Positions 8,857 through 18,233 of a stretch of DNA of 64,000 nucleotides are shown piece by piece. The notes under the pieces are model-generated. The model did no database searches. It was not told where the DNA came from and was given only the letters and a program-made list of their open reading frames with translations. Made by a program: the position numbers and the translations under genes. The DNA is from Pseudomonas sp. GM80 (lineage in GTDB: Bacteria; Pseudomonadota; Gammaproteobacteria; Pseudomonadales; Pseudomonadaceae), in NCBI RefSeq assembly GCF_000282515.1, contig NZ_AKJD01000043.1, positions 1 to 64,000 of the forward strand, given 5' to 3'. Position 1 is the stretch's first letter, and the number at the start of each line of letters is the position of its first letter.

Positions 8857-8874
8857 TGTTTCATTGATGAAACA
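8857..8874. promoter_or_regulatory. palindromic upstream activator site of the fap operon
   Basis: TGTTTCATTGATGAAACA has perfect 8-base arms around a 2-base centre. It lies about 65 bases upstream of the -24 element of the fap promoter, a normal place for an enhancer-binding protein dimer. Its TTTCA-N4-TGAAA core is repeated upstream of the sigma-54 activator gene. The rest of the 8725-9081 gap shows no gene. Confidence 0.55.
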
Positions 8875-9081
8875 CGCACATTGGCATCGACCTGTCTATT
8901 GGCTGAACAAAGCTCTGGAACGAGGGTTTGCGGCAAGGTGTTTCAACTGCGTAACAGGTCGACCGACAAAACGCTCGAGGCCGTTGAAACGGCCACTTTG
9001 CCGTCAAGTGTGTGTTTCAGGAATGGACACTTTGTCCCCAAAACAGGGGAAAACAGTGGGGCAGGAGCCCCTTGAACCGGG

Positions 9082-9606
9082 TCATTCGCAAAGCAATTGT
9101 GCAACCGCCGCAAAAGCTTGCGTCTGCCGCTCAGCCCAATTGCCTTGAATGATTTGCACGGATTGCTGATGTTGCTCAAGCCAGGCGCGCGTGGCGTTGA
9201 AGAAGGCCAGACGCTGCTCCAGATCCGGCTGGCAGCGTTGACCGTCATCGGTCCAGTCGATGTGCTCCGGGGATAGCAGAAGGTGCAAGTCGTATCGGCG
9301 TGCCAGCAGCTCGGGTTCGAGCCAGGCCGGGCAGGCGCCGAACAGCGTCTGGCTCCACAGCATGTTGCTCAGCAGGTGCGTGTCGAGAATCAGCAGCGCC
9401 GGTTTTTGCGCACGCGCCTGATCTTCCCACTGCAACTGGCCACGGGCGATCTCGGGGATGTCTGCCAGGAAAGTATCACGCGGGTTCTGCTCAATGAACC
9501 AGCGCACGTATTCGTCCACCCGTACGCCGCCGAACTGTTGTTGCAGGCCCGCCGCCAGCCAGCTCTTGCCGGTGGATTCCGGCCCGGTAAGCACCACGAC
9601 TTTCAT
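9082..9606 (-). CDS. NadR-like P-loop nicotinamide riboside kinase
   Basis: A 174-residue AAA/P-loop kinase of the NadR C-terminal type. The Walker A GPESTGKS (about 8-15) follows the first beta strand, and the DEYVRWFIE segment is the usual nicotinamide riboside site. It would phosphorylate nicotinamide riboside brought in by PnuC. It lacks the HTH and NMN adenylyltransferase parts of enteric NadR. The ATG overlaps the pnuC stop as ATGA, so the two are translationally coupled. A longer frame to 9633 has no better start. Confidence 0.85.
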   Translation of the reverse strand: MKVVVLTGPESTGKSWLAAGLQQQFGGVRVDEYVRWFIEQNPRDTFLADIPEIARGQLQWEDQARAQKPALLILDTHLLSNMLWSQTLFGACPAWLEPELLARRYDLHLLLSPEHIDWTDDGQRCQPDLEQRLAFFNATRAWLEQHQQSVQIIQGNWAERQTQAFAAVAQLLCE

Positions 9607-10166
9607 GTGCGCAACGCCGGATCGGCACGCCATTCACGATAGCCTTGCACCGCGATCAGGGTGAACAGGCCGTACAAGGCTGCGGTGAGGTACAGATCCT
9701 TATAGATGAACAGCCCGACAAAGATCACATCGAGGACAAACCACAGCGCCCAGCACTGCAGACGTTTCTGCGCCATCCACAACTGCGCAACCAGGCTGAA
9801 CGCCGTCAACGCTGCGTCGAGCCAAGGCTGTGCGGCATCCGTCCAGTGCGCCATGGCCGCGCCCAGCAGCAGGCTGCCGACAGCGCCGACGCTGAGCCCG
9901 ATCAGGATTGAACGCTGATCGAGACGGCTGACCTGCCGCCCGTCGTGCATCGTCCCGGCACGAGTCCATTGCCACCAGCCGTAGACTTGCAGCGCGGCGT
10001 AGATCACTTGCAGCAACATGTCCGAATACAGCTTCACCTCAAAGAAGATCCAGCTATAGAGCAACACCATGACCAGACCGATCGGCCAGCACCATGGGTT
10101 CTGTTTGACCGTCAGCCAGACGGCGATCACACCGAGGGCGGCGGCAAACAGTTCAAGCCCGGACAT
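9603..10166 (-). CDS. pnuC: PnuC nicotinamide riboside transporter
   Basis: A 187-residue integral membrane protein with about seven hydrophobic helices and the PnuC signatures WPIGLVMVLLYSWIFFEVKL, a QVYGWWQW motif and a C-terminal helix pair. It carries out facilitated uptake of nicotinamide riboside, trapped by the kinase encoded next. The ATG at 10166 has AAGGAA at good spacing; the frame is open to 10322 but that extension overlaps the REP region. The gene starts a two-gene operon. Confidence 0.9.
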   Translation of the reverse strand: MSGLELFAAALGVIAVWLTVKQNPWCWPIGLVMVLLYSWIFFEVKLYSDMLLQVIYAALQVYGWWQWTRAGTMHDGRQVSRLDQRSILIGLSVGAVGSLLLGAAMAHWTDAAQPWLDAALTAFSLVAQLWMAQKRLQCWALWFVLDVIFVGLFIYKDLYLTAALYGLFTLIAVQGYREWRADPALRT

Positions 10167-10233
10167 GGGGATTCCTTGGGGGGAGAAAAGAAGGGAGCGG
10201 ATTGTACTGTATTCGCCCAAACACTGAAGAACC

Positions 10234-10323
10234 TGTGGGAGCTGGCTTGCCAGCGATGAGGTCGGCACATTCAATATTGATATTGGATGACCCACCGCCA
10301 TCGCTGGCAAGCCAGCTCCCACA
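10234..10323. repeat. second-family REP element, perfect 25-base inverted repeat
   Basis: Arms 10234-10258 and 10299-10323 are exactly complementary over 25 bases and begin TGTGGGAGCTGGCTTGCCAG; the 40-base centre is AT-richer. It lies between the MCP stop and the pnuC start and differs from the GTAGGAGCTGCCGAAGG family elsewhere in the window. Confidence 0.85.
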
Positions 10324-10333
10324 AGGCTTTAGG

Positions 10334-11968
10334 TCAGACGCGGAACTGGCGTAGCAGGCCGTTGAGTTGTTCGCTCAGTTGGCCGAGCTTCACGCTTGCC
10401 GCACTCGACTGCTCTGCAGCGATCGCCGTGCTGTGCGAGAGCCCCGCCGCCTGGGTGACGTTCTGGTTGATGTCCTCGACCACATGCGCCTGCTGCAAAG
10501 TAGCGCTGGCAATTGAGGCATTCAAACCATTGAGGTTGCGCAACGCCTGGCCAATGGCATTCAGGCTGGCACCCGCGAGGCCGGCTTGTTCGATGGTCAG
10601 TTGCGACGCCTTGCTGCTGTCGCCGATGACTTTTACAGCGGCTTCGGAATGATTTTGCAGGCGCTCGATCATCGACTGAATCTCGGCCGTCGATTTCTGC
10701 GTGCGCTGCGCCAACAGGCGCACTTCATCGGCGACCACGGCAAAACCGCGTCCCTGCTCACCGGCCCGCGCCGCTTCAATCGCGGCGTTGAGCGCCAGCA
10801 GGTTGGTCTGTTCGGCAATCGAGCGAATCACCTCCAGTACGCTGCCAATCTGCGTGCTCTCGGCGGCGAGGGTGCGGATCACCTCGACCGCCTGATCGAT
10901 GGTGCCCGAAAGCTTGTCGATCTGTTGCAGGCTGCCGTCGATGTTGATCTGGCCCTGCTGCGCCTGCGCTTCGGCATCACGCATTTCAGCGGCGGCATGT
11001 TCGGCATTCTTCGCCACGTCCTGTACGCCGTAGGTCACCTCGTTGATCGCGGTGGCCACCAGTTCCATTTGCTGCGATTGCTGCTGACTGCGTTGCTGCG
11101 CCTGCGAGGCGTCGTTGCCCAGTTCGCTGGACGATTGGCCCAGTGCGCTGGCCGAGACCTGCAAGTCGCCGATCACCCGGCGCAATTTCGCGGTGAAGGC
11201 ATTGAAATGATGCGCCAGTTCGGTGACTTCATCCTTGCCGTGGGTATCGAGGCTGCGGGTCAGGTCGCTTTCGCCGCTGGCAATGTTGGCCATTGCGTTC
11301 ACGGTTTCCTGCAACGGGCGCACGATGCTGCGGGCGATCAGAATCACCAGCAGGGCCATGATCAGCGCAATCGCCAGGCCGATGACCGTGGCTTTGATCA
11401 CCTGGCCCTTGAACTCTGCCTGCACATCGTCGACGTAAACGCCGGAGCCGATCACCCAGCCCCACGGTTCGAACAGCTTGACGTAAGAAGTTTTCGCCAC
11501 CGGCTCACTGGCGCCGGGTTTCGGCCAACGGTAGTCGACCATGCCGGCGCCTTTGGCGCGGGCGATGGCGACCATTTCGTTGAACACCGCAAAACCGTCC
11601 GGATCTCGGATCGCCGAGAGGTTCTGACCTTCGAGTTTCGGGTTGGTCGGGTGCATGACCATCACGGGCGTGAGGTCGTTGATCCAGAAATAGTCGCTCT
11701 GGTCATAGCGCAGGCCACGAATCGCGGTCAGCGCCTGCTTTTGCGCTACCTCTTTGCTTAAGGTGCCGGCGGTTTCCAGGTCATGGTAGTAGGTGAGCAG
11801 GCCGCTGGCCGTCTGCACCACATGTTGGGTTTTCTGGGCTTTGGCGTGATACAGGTCATCGTGGATCTGCTTGAGCATCAACACGCCCAAGGTCAGCAAC
11901 ATGACCACGGCCACCACCAAAATGAGCCACAAGCGTCGGCTGATCGACACACTGCGCAAGCTGTTCAT
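10334..11968 (-). CDS. methyl-accepting chemotaxis protein with sCache domain
   Basis: A 544-residue chemoreceptor. Membrane helix 1 (about 13-32), periplasmic single Cache domain (about 40-185, with the YFWINDLTP and [13 protein letters not shown] strands), membrane helix 2 (about 190-212), HAMP, and a cytoplasmic signalling hairpin with the conserved tip [19 protein letters not shown]. sCache receptors in Pseudomonas commonly bind small organic acids, but the ligand here cannot be read. ATG 11968 has GGAG upstream; the frame to 12043 adds an unlikely tail. It stands alone. Confidence 0.93.
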   Translation of the reverse strand: MNSLRSVSISRRLWLILVVAVVMLLTLGVLMLKQIHDDLYHAKAQKTQHVVQTASGLLTYYHDLETAGTLSKEVAQKQALTAIRGLRYDQSDYFWINDLTPVMVMHPTNPKLEGQNLSAIRDPDGFAVFNEMVAIARAKGAGMVDYRWPKPGASEPVAKTSYVKLFEPWGWVIGSGVYVDDVQAEFKGQVIKATVIGLAIALIMALLVILIARSIVRPLQETVNAMANIASGESDLTRSLDTHGKDEVTELAHHFNAFTAKLRRVIGDLQVSASALGQSSSELGNDASQAQQRSQQQSQQMELVATAINEVTYGVQDVAKNAEHAAAEMRDAEAQAQQGQINIDGSLQQIDKLSGTIDQAVEVIRTLAAESTQIGSVLEVIRSIAEQTNLLALNAAIEAARAGEQGRGFAVVADEVRLLAQRTQKSTAEIQSMIERLQNHSEAAVKVIGDSSKASQLTIEQAGLAGASLNAIGQALRNLNGLNASIASATLQQAHVVEDINQNVTQAAGLSHSTAIAAEQSSAASVKLGQLSEQLNGLLRQFRV

Positions 11969-12273
11969 AACGCTGTCACTCCGAATTCTTTTTCTTGTAA
12001 TAAACGACCGCCAGCATCCAACCACGATTTTGTGAGCGGGCATACGCGACCCAAGTCGTATAACGCGGCAGCGCTATTAAGGCTTGTCTGTTAGGATTTC
12101 GGCCCCGCGCGTAAAAACCTGAATCCAAGTTGATATTTCACGGAATTTTGACTGTTTCGTGTGGATCCTGTGCGCGCGGAATCGGTACAGCTACAAACAG
12201 CTACGCTGAACGCAGTGAACGTAAGAAAAATACTATCGGGGCATGCCGCCGTGCATCGCTCTTTGGGGGATTG
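11969..12273. other. intergenic region between divergent MCP and uppP
   Basis: About 305 bases containing the divergent promoters of the chemoreceptor gene and uppP. I see no strong palindrome, RNA gene or coding sequence. Confidence 0.5.
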
Positions 12274-13104
12274 ATGGATCTTTGGACCGCCTTGCAGGCA
12301 CTGATTCTTGGAGTTGTAGAGGGGCTGACGGAGTTTTTGCCCATTTCCAGTACCGGACACCAGATCATTGTTGCCGACTTGCTCGACTTCGGCGGCGAAC
12401 GGGCCATGGCGTTCAACATCATCATTCAGCTCGGCGCGATCCTCGCGGTGGTCTGGGAGTTTCGCCGCAAGATTCTCGACGTGGTGATTGGCTTGCCGAC
12501 GCAGCCCAGCGCTCGACGGTTTACTGCCAATCTGCTGATCGCTTTCTTGCCGGCCGTGGTGTTGGGGGTAATTTTTGCCGACCTGATCCACGAATACCTG
12601 TTCAACCCGATCACGGTCGCGGCCGCGCTGGTAGTGGGCGGCGTCATCATGTTGTGGGCGGAAAAGCGTCAGCATGAAGTGCATGCCGAAACTGTCGACG
12701 AGATCACCTGGCAGGACGCCCTGAAAGTTGGTTTTGCGCAGTGCCTGGCAATGATTCCCGGTACTTCGCGTTCCGGCTCGACGATCATTGGCGGCTTGCT
12801 GTTTGGTTTGTCGCGTAAAACCGCTACCGAGTTCTCGTTCTTCCTCGCCATGCCGACCATGGTGGGTGCGGCGGTGTACTCGGGCTACAAGTATCGCCAC
12901 CTGTTCGTGCCGGCGGACTTCCCGGTATTCGCCATCGGCTTCGTGACGGCGTTCATTTTCGCCATGATCGCCGTGCGCGGCTTGCTCAAGTTCATCGCCA
13001 GCCACAGTTACGCGGCATTTGCCTGGTACCGGATCGTCTTCGGCCTGGTCATCCTCGCCACGTGGCAATTCGGCTGGGTCGACTGGTCGGCGGCCAAACC
13101 ATGA
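12274..13104 (+). CDS. uppP: undecaprenyl-diphosphatase UppP
   Basis: A 276-residue polytopic membrane enzyme that dephosphorylates undecaprenyl diphosphate to recycle the cell-wall lipid carrier; overexpression gives bacitracin resistance in other bacteria. Both family motifs are present: [14 protein letters not shown] (16-29) and PGTSRSGST (162-170, with catalytic Arg166). Length is normal for the family. GGGGGA precedes ATG 12274; the open frame back to 12130 lacks membrane character and is not used. Its stop overlaps the next start (ATGA). Confidence 0.95.
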   Translation: MDLWTALQALILGVVEGLTEFLPISSTGHQIIVADLLDFGGERAMAFNIIIQLGAILAVVWEFRRKILDVVIGLPTQPSARRFTANLLIAFLPAVVLGVIFADLIHEYLFNPITVAAALVVGGVIMLWAEKRQHEVHAETVDEITWQDALKVGFAQCLAMIPGTSRSGSTIIGGLLFGLSRKTATEFSFFLAMPTMVGAAVYSGYKYRHLFVPADFPVFAIGFVTAFIFAMIAVRGLLKFIASHSYAAFAWYRIVFGLVILATWQFGWVDWSAAKP

Positions 13105-13529
13105 ATGATTCCCGCGCACGTCGCCCTGAGGGTCGGCCTATGGCTGGCAACATCCAATATCTGAAATTGAAACTGGTGGTGTTGCTGATCGTCTGTGCGT
13201 TGCCGTTATACGGCTCGCTGTCGATGTGGCTGCGCGGGATCTCGCTGGTGCCATTGGCAGGGTACGGGATCGTCAGTGTGTTGGCGTTCTTCCTGTACTG
13301 GGCAGACAAGCGCAAGGCCCGCACCGGTGCCTGGCGCACGCCGGAGAACATCCTTCATGCGGTGGAACTGGCCGGCGGCTGGCCGGGCGCATTGATCGCC
13401 CAGCAGGTTTTTCGGCACAAGACGCGCAAGGTGTCGTTCCAGATTCTGTTCTGGGTGATCGTCTTGCTGCACCAGATATTCTGGATTGACCAACTGTTCA
13501 TCGGCATGAAACTGCTGGCCCTGTTCTAA
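13101..13529 (+). CDS. DUF1294 membrane protein
   Basis: A 142-residue protein with three to four membrane helices and the DUF1294 signature: [17 protein letters not shown], then [19 protein letters not shown] and a C-terminal FW...LHQIFW helix. Many relatives have an N-terminal cold-shock domain; this one has none. ATG 13101 overlaps the uppP stop as ATGA. A second in-frame ATG at 13140 would also give a full domain. Function of the family is unknown. Confidence 0.85.
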   Translation: MNDSRARRPEGRPMAGNIQYLKLKLVVLLIVCALPLYGSLSMWLRGISLVPLAGYGIVSVLAFFLYWADKRKARTGAWRTPENILHAVELAGGWPGALIAQQVFRHKTRKVSFQILFWVIVLLHQIFWIDQLFIGMKLLALF

Positions 13530-13543
13530 AAAACACCACCCCC

Positions 13544-13649
13544 CTTGTAGGAGCTGCCGAAGGCTGCGATCTTTTGATTCTGATTTTTAAAAGATCAAAG
13601 TCAAAAGATCGTCCGATCGCGGCCCGAGCCTTCGGCAGCTCCTACAAGG
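13544..13649. repeat. REP-type double hairpin
   Basis: Outer arms CTTGTAGGAGCTGCCGAAGG and its complement near 13628-13649 enclose inner GATCTTTTGA / TCAAAAGATC arms. It is the full-length form of the element cut at position 1. It separates the convergent DUF1294 and MmcQ/YjbR genes and may end both transcripts. Confidence 0.8.
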
Positions 13650-13657
13650 GATCGGGG

Positions 13658-14017
13658 TTACAGCAGTAAACCGATTTGGGTTTTTTTCGGCAGTTTGCTC
13701 ACCACCAACTGGTGCGAGCGCTGCAACAATCCGCGCAATTCCTCGGCACCCAGCGGGTAGGGCGGGTGCATGATGATCCACTGCGCCCGCGCCAGATACG
13801 GCGCCGGGTGAATGCCGGGGCGGTCGCAATGGCCGAGAAACAGATCCTTGTCGACCTTGAACGCCAGCGAATCACCGCGCAGCCCCTGCAAGGCAAACAT
13901 CTTGTTGCCGGCAATCGAAAACACCCGCACACCGCCCCATTTGTAATCCTCGCGCGCGCCCGGCAACGCCAGGCAAAATTCGGCGACGTCCGCTTCGCTC
14001 ATCCTTCCCTTTTTCAT
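13658..14017 (-). CDS. MmcQ/YjbR family protein
   Basis: A 119-residue protein of the MmcQ/YjbR (DUF419) fold, a small DNA-binding-like domain. Characteristic segments are CLALPGAREDYKWGG, FALQGLRGDSLAFKVD and a final SHQLVVSKLPKK. ATG 14017 overlaps the stop of the upstream LysR gene as ATGA, so the two form an operon; ATG 14002 is an alternative. Precise function in the family is not settled. Confidence 0.85.
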   Translation of the reverse strand: MKKGRMSEADVAEFCLALPGAREDYKWGGVRVFSIAGNKMFALQGLRGDSLAFKVDKDLFLGHCDRPGIHPAPYLARAQWIIMHPPYPLGAEELRGLLQRSHQLVVSKLPKKTQIGLLL

Positions 14018-14913
14018 AACAACCGCTCCCCACAGGCATTGAACGATTCGACCAGGTGATCGATCCACGCGCGCACCGCTGGCATCACCCCGCGCCTATG
14101 CGGGTACACCGCTTGCAGCCAGCCACCGGGCAGCGACCACTCTGGCAGCAGTTGCAGCAGTGTGCCGTTTTGCAGTTCTTCCTCGCAGTACATCATCGGC
14201 AGCAACGTGAAACCCTGGCCGGCCAGCACGCAGGCTTTGCGCACAATAAAGTCATCGATACCCAGCCGGGCTTCCATGTTCAATTCGAAACTGTTGCCCT
14301 GCTGATCAAGCAGGCGCACATGAACCAGACGATCCGCTTCCAAAGCGCCAAGCACCGGCAGCGTTCGCAAATCTTGCGGATGGTTGATCGATTGCCCCTG
14401 AATAAACGCCGGACTGGCCACCACAACCATTTGCGCCTGGCGCAAGCGCCGGGTGACCAGCAAAGGGTCCTCATCACCGTGTTCGCGCACGCGCAGGGCC
14501 ACATCAAAGCCTTCGCCGACCAGATCGACGCGGCGGTTGAGCAATACAACTTCCAGCTGCACCTGGGGGAATTTACCGAGGAATTCGCTGATCACCCACG
14601 GCAGCATCTCGTGCGCCAGACCGGTCGGGCAGGACACCCGCAAGCGTCCACGCGGCTCGCTGGACATGCTCGCCACCGCCTCATCGGCCATTTCCGCTTC
14701 CAGCAACATCGCCTGGCAATGACGCAAATAACGCTCACCGACCGCCGTGAGGTTGAGTTGGCGCGTGGTGCGCTGCAGCAAACGCGCGCCGAGGCGTTCT
14801 TCCAGCTCGGCGATGCGTCGTGACAGCCGCGACTTGGGAATGCCGAGCAGACGCCCGGCCGCCGCGAATCCGCCGGCCTCGACGACTTTGGCGAAATAGT
14901 AGAGATCGGACAT
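14014..14913 (-). CDS. LysR-family transcriptional regulator
   Basis: A 299-residue LTTR. The N-terminal winged HTH (1-60) reads YFAKVVEAGGFAAAGRLLG then PKSRLSRRIAELEERLG, and the remainder is a periplasmic-binding-like effector domain. It is of the CrgA/DsdC-like short-linker group (S.CPTGLA, VDLVGEGFDVALRV). Start 14913 is the only one that keeps the HTH intact without a tail, though its ribosome site is weak. It is head to head with another LysR at 15147 that resembles it through the HTH. Confidence 0.9.
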   Translation of the reverse strand: MSDLYYFAKVVEAGGFAAAGRLLGIPKSRLSRRIAELEERLGARLLQRTTRQLNLTAVGERYLRHCQAMLLEAEMADEAVASMSSEPRGRLRVSCPTGLAHEMLPWVISEFLGKFPQVQLEVVLLNRRVDLVGEGFDVALRVREHGDEDPLLVTRRLRQAQMVVVASPAFIQGQSINHPQDLRTLPVLGALEADRLVHVRLLDQQGNSFELNMEARLGIDDFIVRKACVLAGQGFTLLPMMYCEEELQNGTLLQLLPEWSLPGGWLQAVYPHRRGVMPAVRAWIDHLVESFNACGERLL

Positions 14914-14982
14914 TTTGTTAGATTTACCAAAACTATAAATGCCGTAACTAATTGATCCCAATTAAGAAATCTCGATTTTTCG

Positions 14983-15000
14983 TTTTGACAATTGTCAAAA
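14983..15000. promoter_or_regulatory. perfect 18-bp palindrome between two LysR genes
   Basis: TTTTGACAATTGTCAAAA is fully self-complementary. It lies 70 bases upstream of the minus-strand LysR and 147 bases upstream of the plus-strand LysR. It also supplies TTGACA on both strands. An operator for one of the two regulators is likely but not shown. Confidence 0.45.
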
Positions 15001-15146
15001 GCGTACGCTCCTTTTGACGAAGCGGCTATCACGCAAAAAAGTGGAAGAGGTGAGTGCTGAGAGGCTGCAAGGTACTCATCAATGGGAACTCCCACCATCA
15101 CCTGCGATACTTACGTTCTGCATCCAGCCAGTGAGTAAATAGCTCC

Positions 15147-16097
15147 GTGTACGACTTCAATGATTTGTACTACTTCGTCCAGGTCGTCGACCACAACGGA
15201 TTCTCAAGCGCGAGTAAAAAACTTGATATCCCGAAGTCGAAGCTAAGCCGGCGGATCGCAGCCCTTGAGGAGCGGCTTGGTGTACGCCTGATTCAGCGAT
15301 CAACGAGGAAGTTTACGGTCACAGAGATCGGTCAAGACTACTACCGCCATTGTGTAGCGATGCTGGTAGAAGCGGATGCGGCAGAGCAAGTAGTCGAGCA
15401 TTCGCGTGCCGAACCACAAGGCATTGTGCGGATTAGCTGTCCGCCTGCATTGGGGGCTATGGGGGTGAGCGACATCATCGCGGAGTTCATGGTCCAGCAC
15501 CCTAAGGTGCAGGTGCACATCGACAGTACTAACCGCCGGGTAGATGTTCTGGGTGAAGGCTACGACATTGCACTTAGGGTGCGTTTTCCTCCATTGGAAG
15601 ACGCCAACCTGGTGATGAGAGTGCTGGGGGATAGCCATCAGAAACTGGTTGCGCGTCCATCCTTAATAGATGGGTTGAAGCTCGAAACCCCAAATGACCT
15701 ATCGAGTCTGCCTAGCATGGATCTAGGTCCACCGAACCGTGAACACAATTGGACCTTTTTAGGGACGAAAGATGAACGTATTGAGGTGGTTCATACGCCC
15801 CGATTTGTAACTTCAGACCTTGATGCGCTGCACCGTGCCGCGGTACAGGGGGTAGGGGTTGTACAACTGCCCGAGATCATGGTGCGACACGCAATACATG
15901 ATGGGCTATTGGTGGAGGTGCTACCTAAATTCGTGGTGCGTAGCGGGCTCATCCATGCGGTCTTCCCATCACGCAGGGGGCTGCTGCCTTCAGTCCGCGG
16001 TCTGATTGACAAGTTAGCTGTGGATTTTGGCGCTAATGCTGAGGCGGATAGGGTCGCTTGTGAAAAAGCAGGTAGGGCGCATCCAGCAACTCGTTAG
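15147..16097 (+). CDS. LysR-family transcriptional regulator
   Basis: A 316-residue LTTR starting at GTG 15147. The HTH (DLYYFVQVVDHNGFSSASKK, PKSKLSRRIAALEERLG) and effector domain (ISCPPALGAMG, RRVDVLGEGYDIALRV) are clear. It resembles the divergent LysR at 14913-14014 but has lower GC and a longer C-terminal tail (about 20 extra residues, Ala/Asp-rich). It marks the left edge of the accessory region. Target genes are not evident nearby. Confidence 0.9.
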   Translation: MYDFNDLYYFVQVVDHNGFSSASKKLDIPKSKLSRRIAALEERLGVRLIQRSTRKFTVTEIGQDYYRHCVAMLVEADAAEQVVEHSRAEPQGIVRISCPPALGAMGVSDIIAEFMVQHPKVQVHIDSTNRRVDVLGEGYDIALRVRFPPLEDANLVMRVLGDSHQKLVARPSLIDGLKLETPNDLSSLPSMDLGPPNREHNWTFLGTKDERIEVVHTPRFVTSDLDALHRAAVQGVGVVQLPEIMVRHAIHDGLLVEVLPKFVVRSGLIHAVFPSRRGLLPSVRGLIDKLAVDFGANAEADRVACEKAGRAHPATR

Positions 16098-16290
16098 TTA
16101 ATCGTGTTAGGGCGTTAGAAGATTAAAGGCCAGAGAGAACGGAACCGTTACTCCCAGGGTTGCAGTGTTGGTCAGCCCGGCCTCGCCGGAATGAAGCCAG
16201 CGGGGGCCGGGTTGATGCGGGAGGTTGCCGATTCCTGGAAGGCCGTGCATTCAATCGCGCAGGAATTGTTGGCCTCGGTTGACTCAGCTA

Positions 16291-16503
16291 CTAGTGCAAC
16301 CTTTTGGGGGGGGACATTGAAGGTGCAATTGTGAATTCGGTACTCATAATTTCGTGCAGTACGATTTTTTGGAAATCCCGAATATAAAGAAGAATATGCA
16401 TGGAGCACCTATGCCCCGTGAGCGATGACAAATAAAACGAATTCAGGTTTTCCCGATTAACTTGCTGGTCTCGGATGAGGTCTGACACTGTTCTTTTCTT
16501 CAT
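16291..16503 (-). CDS. small hypothetical protein (70 aa)
   Basis: A 70-residue basic protein starting MKKRTVSDLIRDQQVNRENL, with GGAG seven bases before ATG 16503. It follows two related genes (16557-17042 and 17276-17779) on the same strand, 53 bases after the nearer. No family recognised. The good ribosome site supports it, but the ORF could be fortuitous. Confidence 0.4.
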   Translation of the reverse strand: MKKRTVSDLIRDQQVNRENLNSFYLSSLTGHRCSMHILLYIRDFQKIVLHEIMSTEFTIAPSMSPPKRLH

Positions 16504-16556
16504 GTGACTCTCCAGTTTGGTATAGCGAATTTTGAGCCTGATTAGCTCGTTCAAGG

Positions 16557-17042
16557 TCAGCTGCTGCGCCGGGCCGCGGCGCGATATGTAGTGACTTTGT
16601 CCGGGAGACGTCGTGATTGAATGATAGGGAACTTACGAAGCTTATCCGCGCCTGATTCGCCGTTAAAGTCGAAGTTCGTACGAACAGTACGGTCCATAAT
16701 TGGGTAATCCCTTTTCATAAAGCTGTATTCCATGAGGCCTAGCATAACGAAAAAATGAGAGCAGTGATCTAAGGGTATTCTTAAATTCTTGTGGACGCGG
16801 TACATCACGTGCACACAGATCTCCTGTTTCCAGTTCGGATTGAACTCTCGTTCAGGGAAGCAGTTGGCGGTTCGTTCCATTTCGTCAAGGTCGGAATAAC
16901 CCAGTAGATTGGCAATGGCTCTTTCAGCAACTCCGATCGGCATCGGTCTGTTGGCCATGTTGCTGAGGGATTTGGCAGATCTGGCAAACCGACCTCTATC
17001 GATGTCTCTTTGCGAGATCGGAAATTGCTTTGGCATTTTCAT
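16557..17042 (-). CDS. hypothetical protein, paralogue of 17276-17779
   Basis: A 161-residue soluble protein. Residues about 5-60 (QFPISQRDIDRGRFARSA ... AIANLLGYSDLDEMER) align by eye with QFPVSKKDMERKLIFQSA ... VIANILGYSDCHDLQQ of the next gene upstream. The C-terminal parts diverge, though both keep a His-rich amphipathic middle (HKNLRIPLD / HKVLHVPLA). ATG 17042 has GGGAG seven bases upstream. The conserved block has the size of a small DNA- or ligand-binding helical domain. No named family recognised. Confidence 0.65.
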   Translation of the reverse strand: MKMPKQFPISQRDIDRGRFARSAKSLSNMANRPMPIGVAERAIANLLGYSDLDEMERTANCFPEREFNPNWKQEICVHVMYRVHKNLRIPLDHCSHFFVMLGLMEYSFMKRDYPIMDRTVRTNFDFNGESGADKLRKFPIIQSRRLPDKVTTYRAAARRSS

Positions 17043-17275
17043 AGCGATACTCCCATTTGAAAAAAGTAATGCTAGTTGGAAGTCGGCACGCGTCAACTTT
17101 GAGAATATGAGAACTCTGGCATCCATTTTTTGTGCAGTTTGATTTATTTGTCACAATGACAAGGCTCTACTTCAAGAGCGTAGATTTGGGGTCAGTCTGT
17201 GTACCAACTCAACAAATAAGAGAGGGCGGCAGGTGACGCCCTCGCGAAAGGGCGCGTGCAACTGAACTTAGAGCG

Positions 17276-17779
17276 TCACGGTACAGTAATTTTCCGCCTA
17301 GCTTTGAAAGTGACTGCAACATATGTATTTCCACAGTGAGGCTGCTTAGACACCTTCTCTTCGGCTTTAGGTGGTTCAACAATATGAATTTGAGTTTTGG
17401 CCGGCTCAGAACCCAAATTTGGCTCTGCGGAGTGCGAATTGTTTTTACTTATTGCCGAGTAGAAGTGGAAACCAAGTTTTGGCAGCAACTCAAGAGCCGT
17501 TGCTAGCGGGACATGTAAGACTTTATGGATATTTTCCATCAAAAACAGATTCATAGCGCCTCGTTCCATTCCTACCAAGGTTCGGGGGTCACAGTTATTC
17601 GACACTTGCTGTTGCAAGTCATGACAATCGCTATACCCTAAGATATTGGCAATAACTTTGCGGCTAGAGGAGAGCTTCATTTCTACACCCGTCGCTTTTA
17701 CTAACCTCCTAGCGGACTGAAAAATTAACTTTCTTTCCATATCTTTTTTGCTTACAGGGAATTGTTCGATATCGGTCAT
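17276..17779 (-). CDS. hypothetical protein, paralogue of 16557-17042
   Basis: A 167-residue soluble protein sharing the QFPxSxxDxxR ... S-A-R/K-x-L ... IANxLGYSD block with its neighbour. ATG 17779 has AGGAG seven bases upstream; the open frame extends to 17944 without a better start. The C-terminus is Lys/Pro-rich. AT content is higher than in the left part of the window. No function can be named; the pair looks like a locally duplicated accessory gene. Confidence 0.65.
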   Translation of the reverse strand: MTDIEQFPVSKKDMERKLIFQSARRLVKATGVEMKLSSSRKVIANILGYSDCHDLQQQVSNNCDPRTLVGMERGAMNLFLMENIHKVLHVPLATALELLPKLGFHFYSAISKNNSHSAEPNLGSEPAKTQIHIVEPPKAEEKVSKQPHCGNTYVAVTFKARRKITVP

Positions 17780-18233
17780 GAAAGAACTCCTCGTTGAAGG
17801 AGTCAACATAGTTTGGATGGCGGTGGAGTCAAGTCGTTGATGGTGGTTGCTGCGCTGCAATATTGTGTTGTGGTGAGTCAATGCGGTTTTCAACAAAATT
17901 GTCAGTGTCACAGTATTCGACATTACCAATGACATTGGATTCATTTGTGAGCGAATTTTTGTGAAGTTATGTTCGTTGTTACATTATCTAGAGCGATTGA
18001 ATGTTAATTCGAGGTTTGTTTGAAAAACAGTATGGGTTAATAAGAGCTAAAGTATGGCCATAATTAGTCGCGATGTGGCGTTTTAGTCGTGCATTATGTC
18101 TTTAATGTCGTTTAGTTTTTCCGGCATTTTTCTTCTCTAAGGAAGCGCTCGTGTAGGTATACGGCGTTTTAACTTTCCATGGGAGCGCGCACTGATGTCC
18201 TGCTACGCTCTAGGTTTTGGATGGAGCCAAGAT
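17780..18233. other. AT-rich divergent gap
   Basis: About 454 bases between divergent small genes, markedly AT-rich. It contains GATTCATTTGT at 17938-17948, an 11-mer that recurs just after the stops at 31219 and 47111. No RNA gene or coding sequence recognised; promoters for both sides must lie here. Confidence 0.4.

Noticed and set aside
10586..11761. 391-codon plus-strand frame
   Set aside because: It is antisense to the chemoreceptor gene and has His/Arg-rich shadow composition.
12091..13119. 342-codon minus-strand frame
   Set aside because: It is antisense to uppP, whose two active-site motifs are certain.
16172..16408. 78-codon minus-strand frame overlapping the 70-residue gene
   Set aside because: No ribosome site and a different frame from the better-supported ORF 16291-16503.
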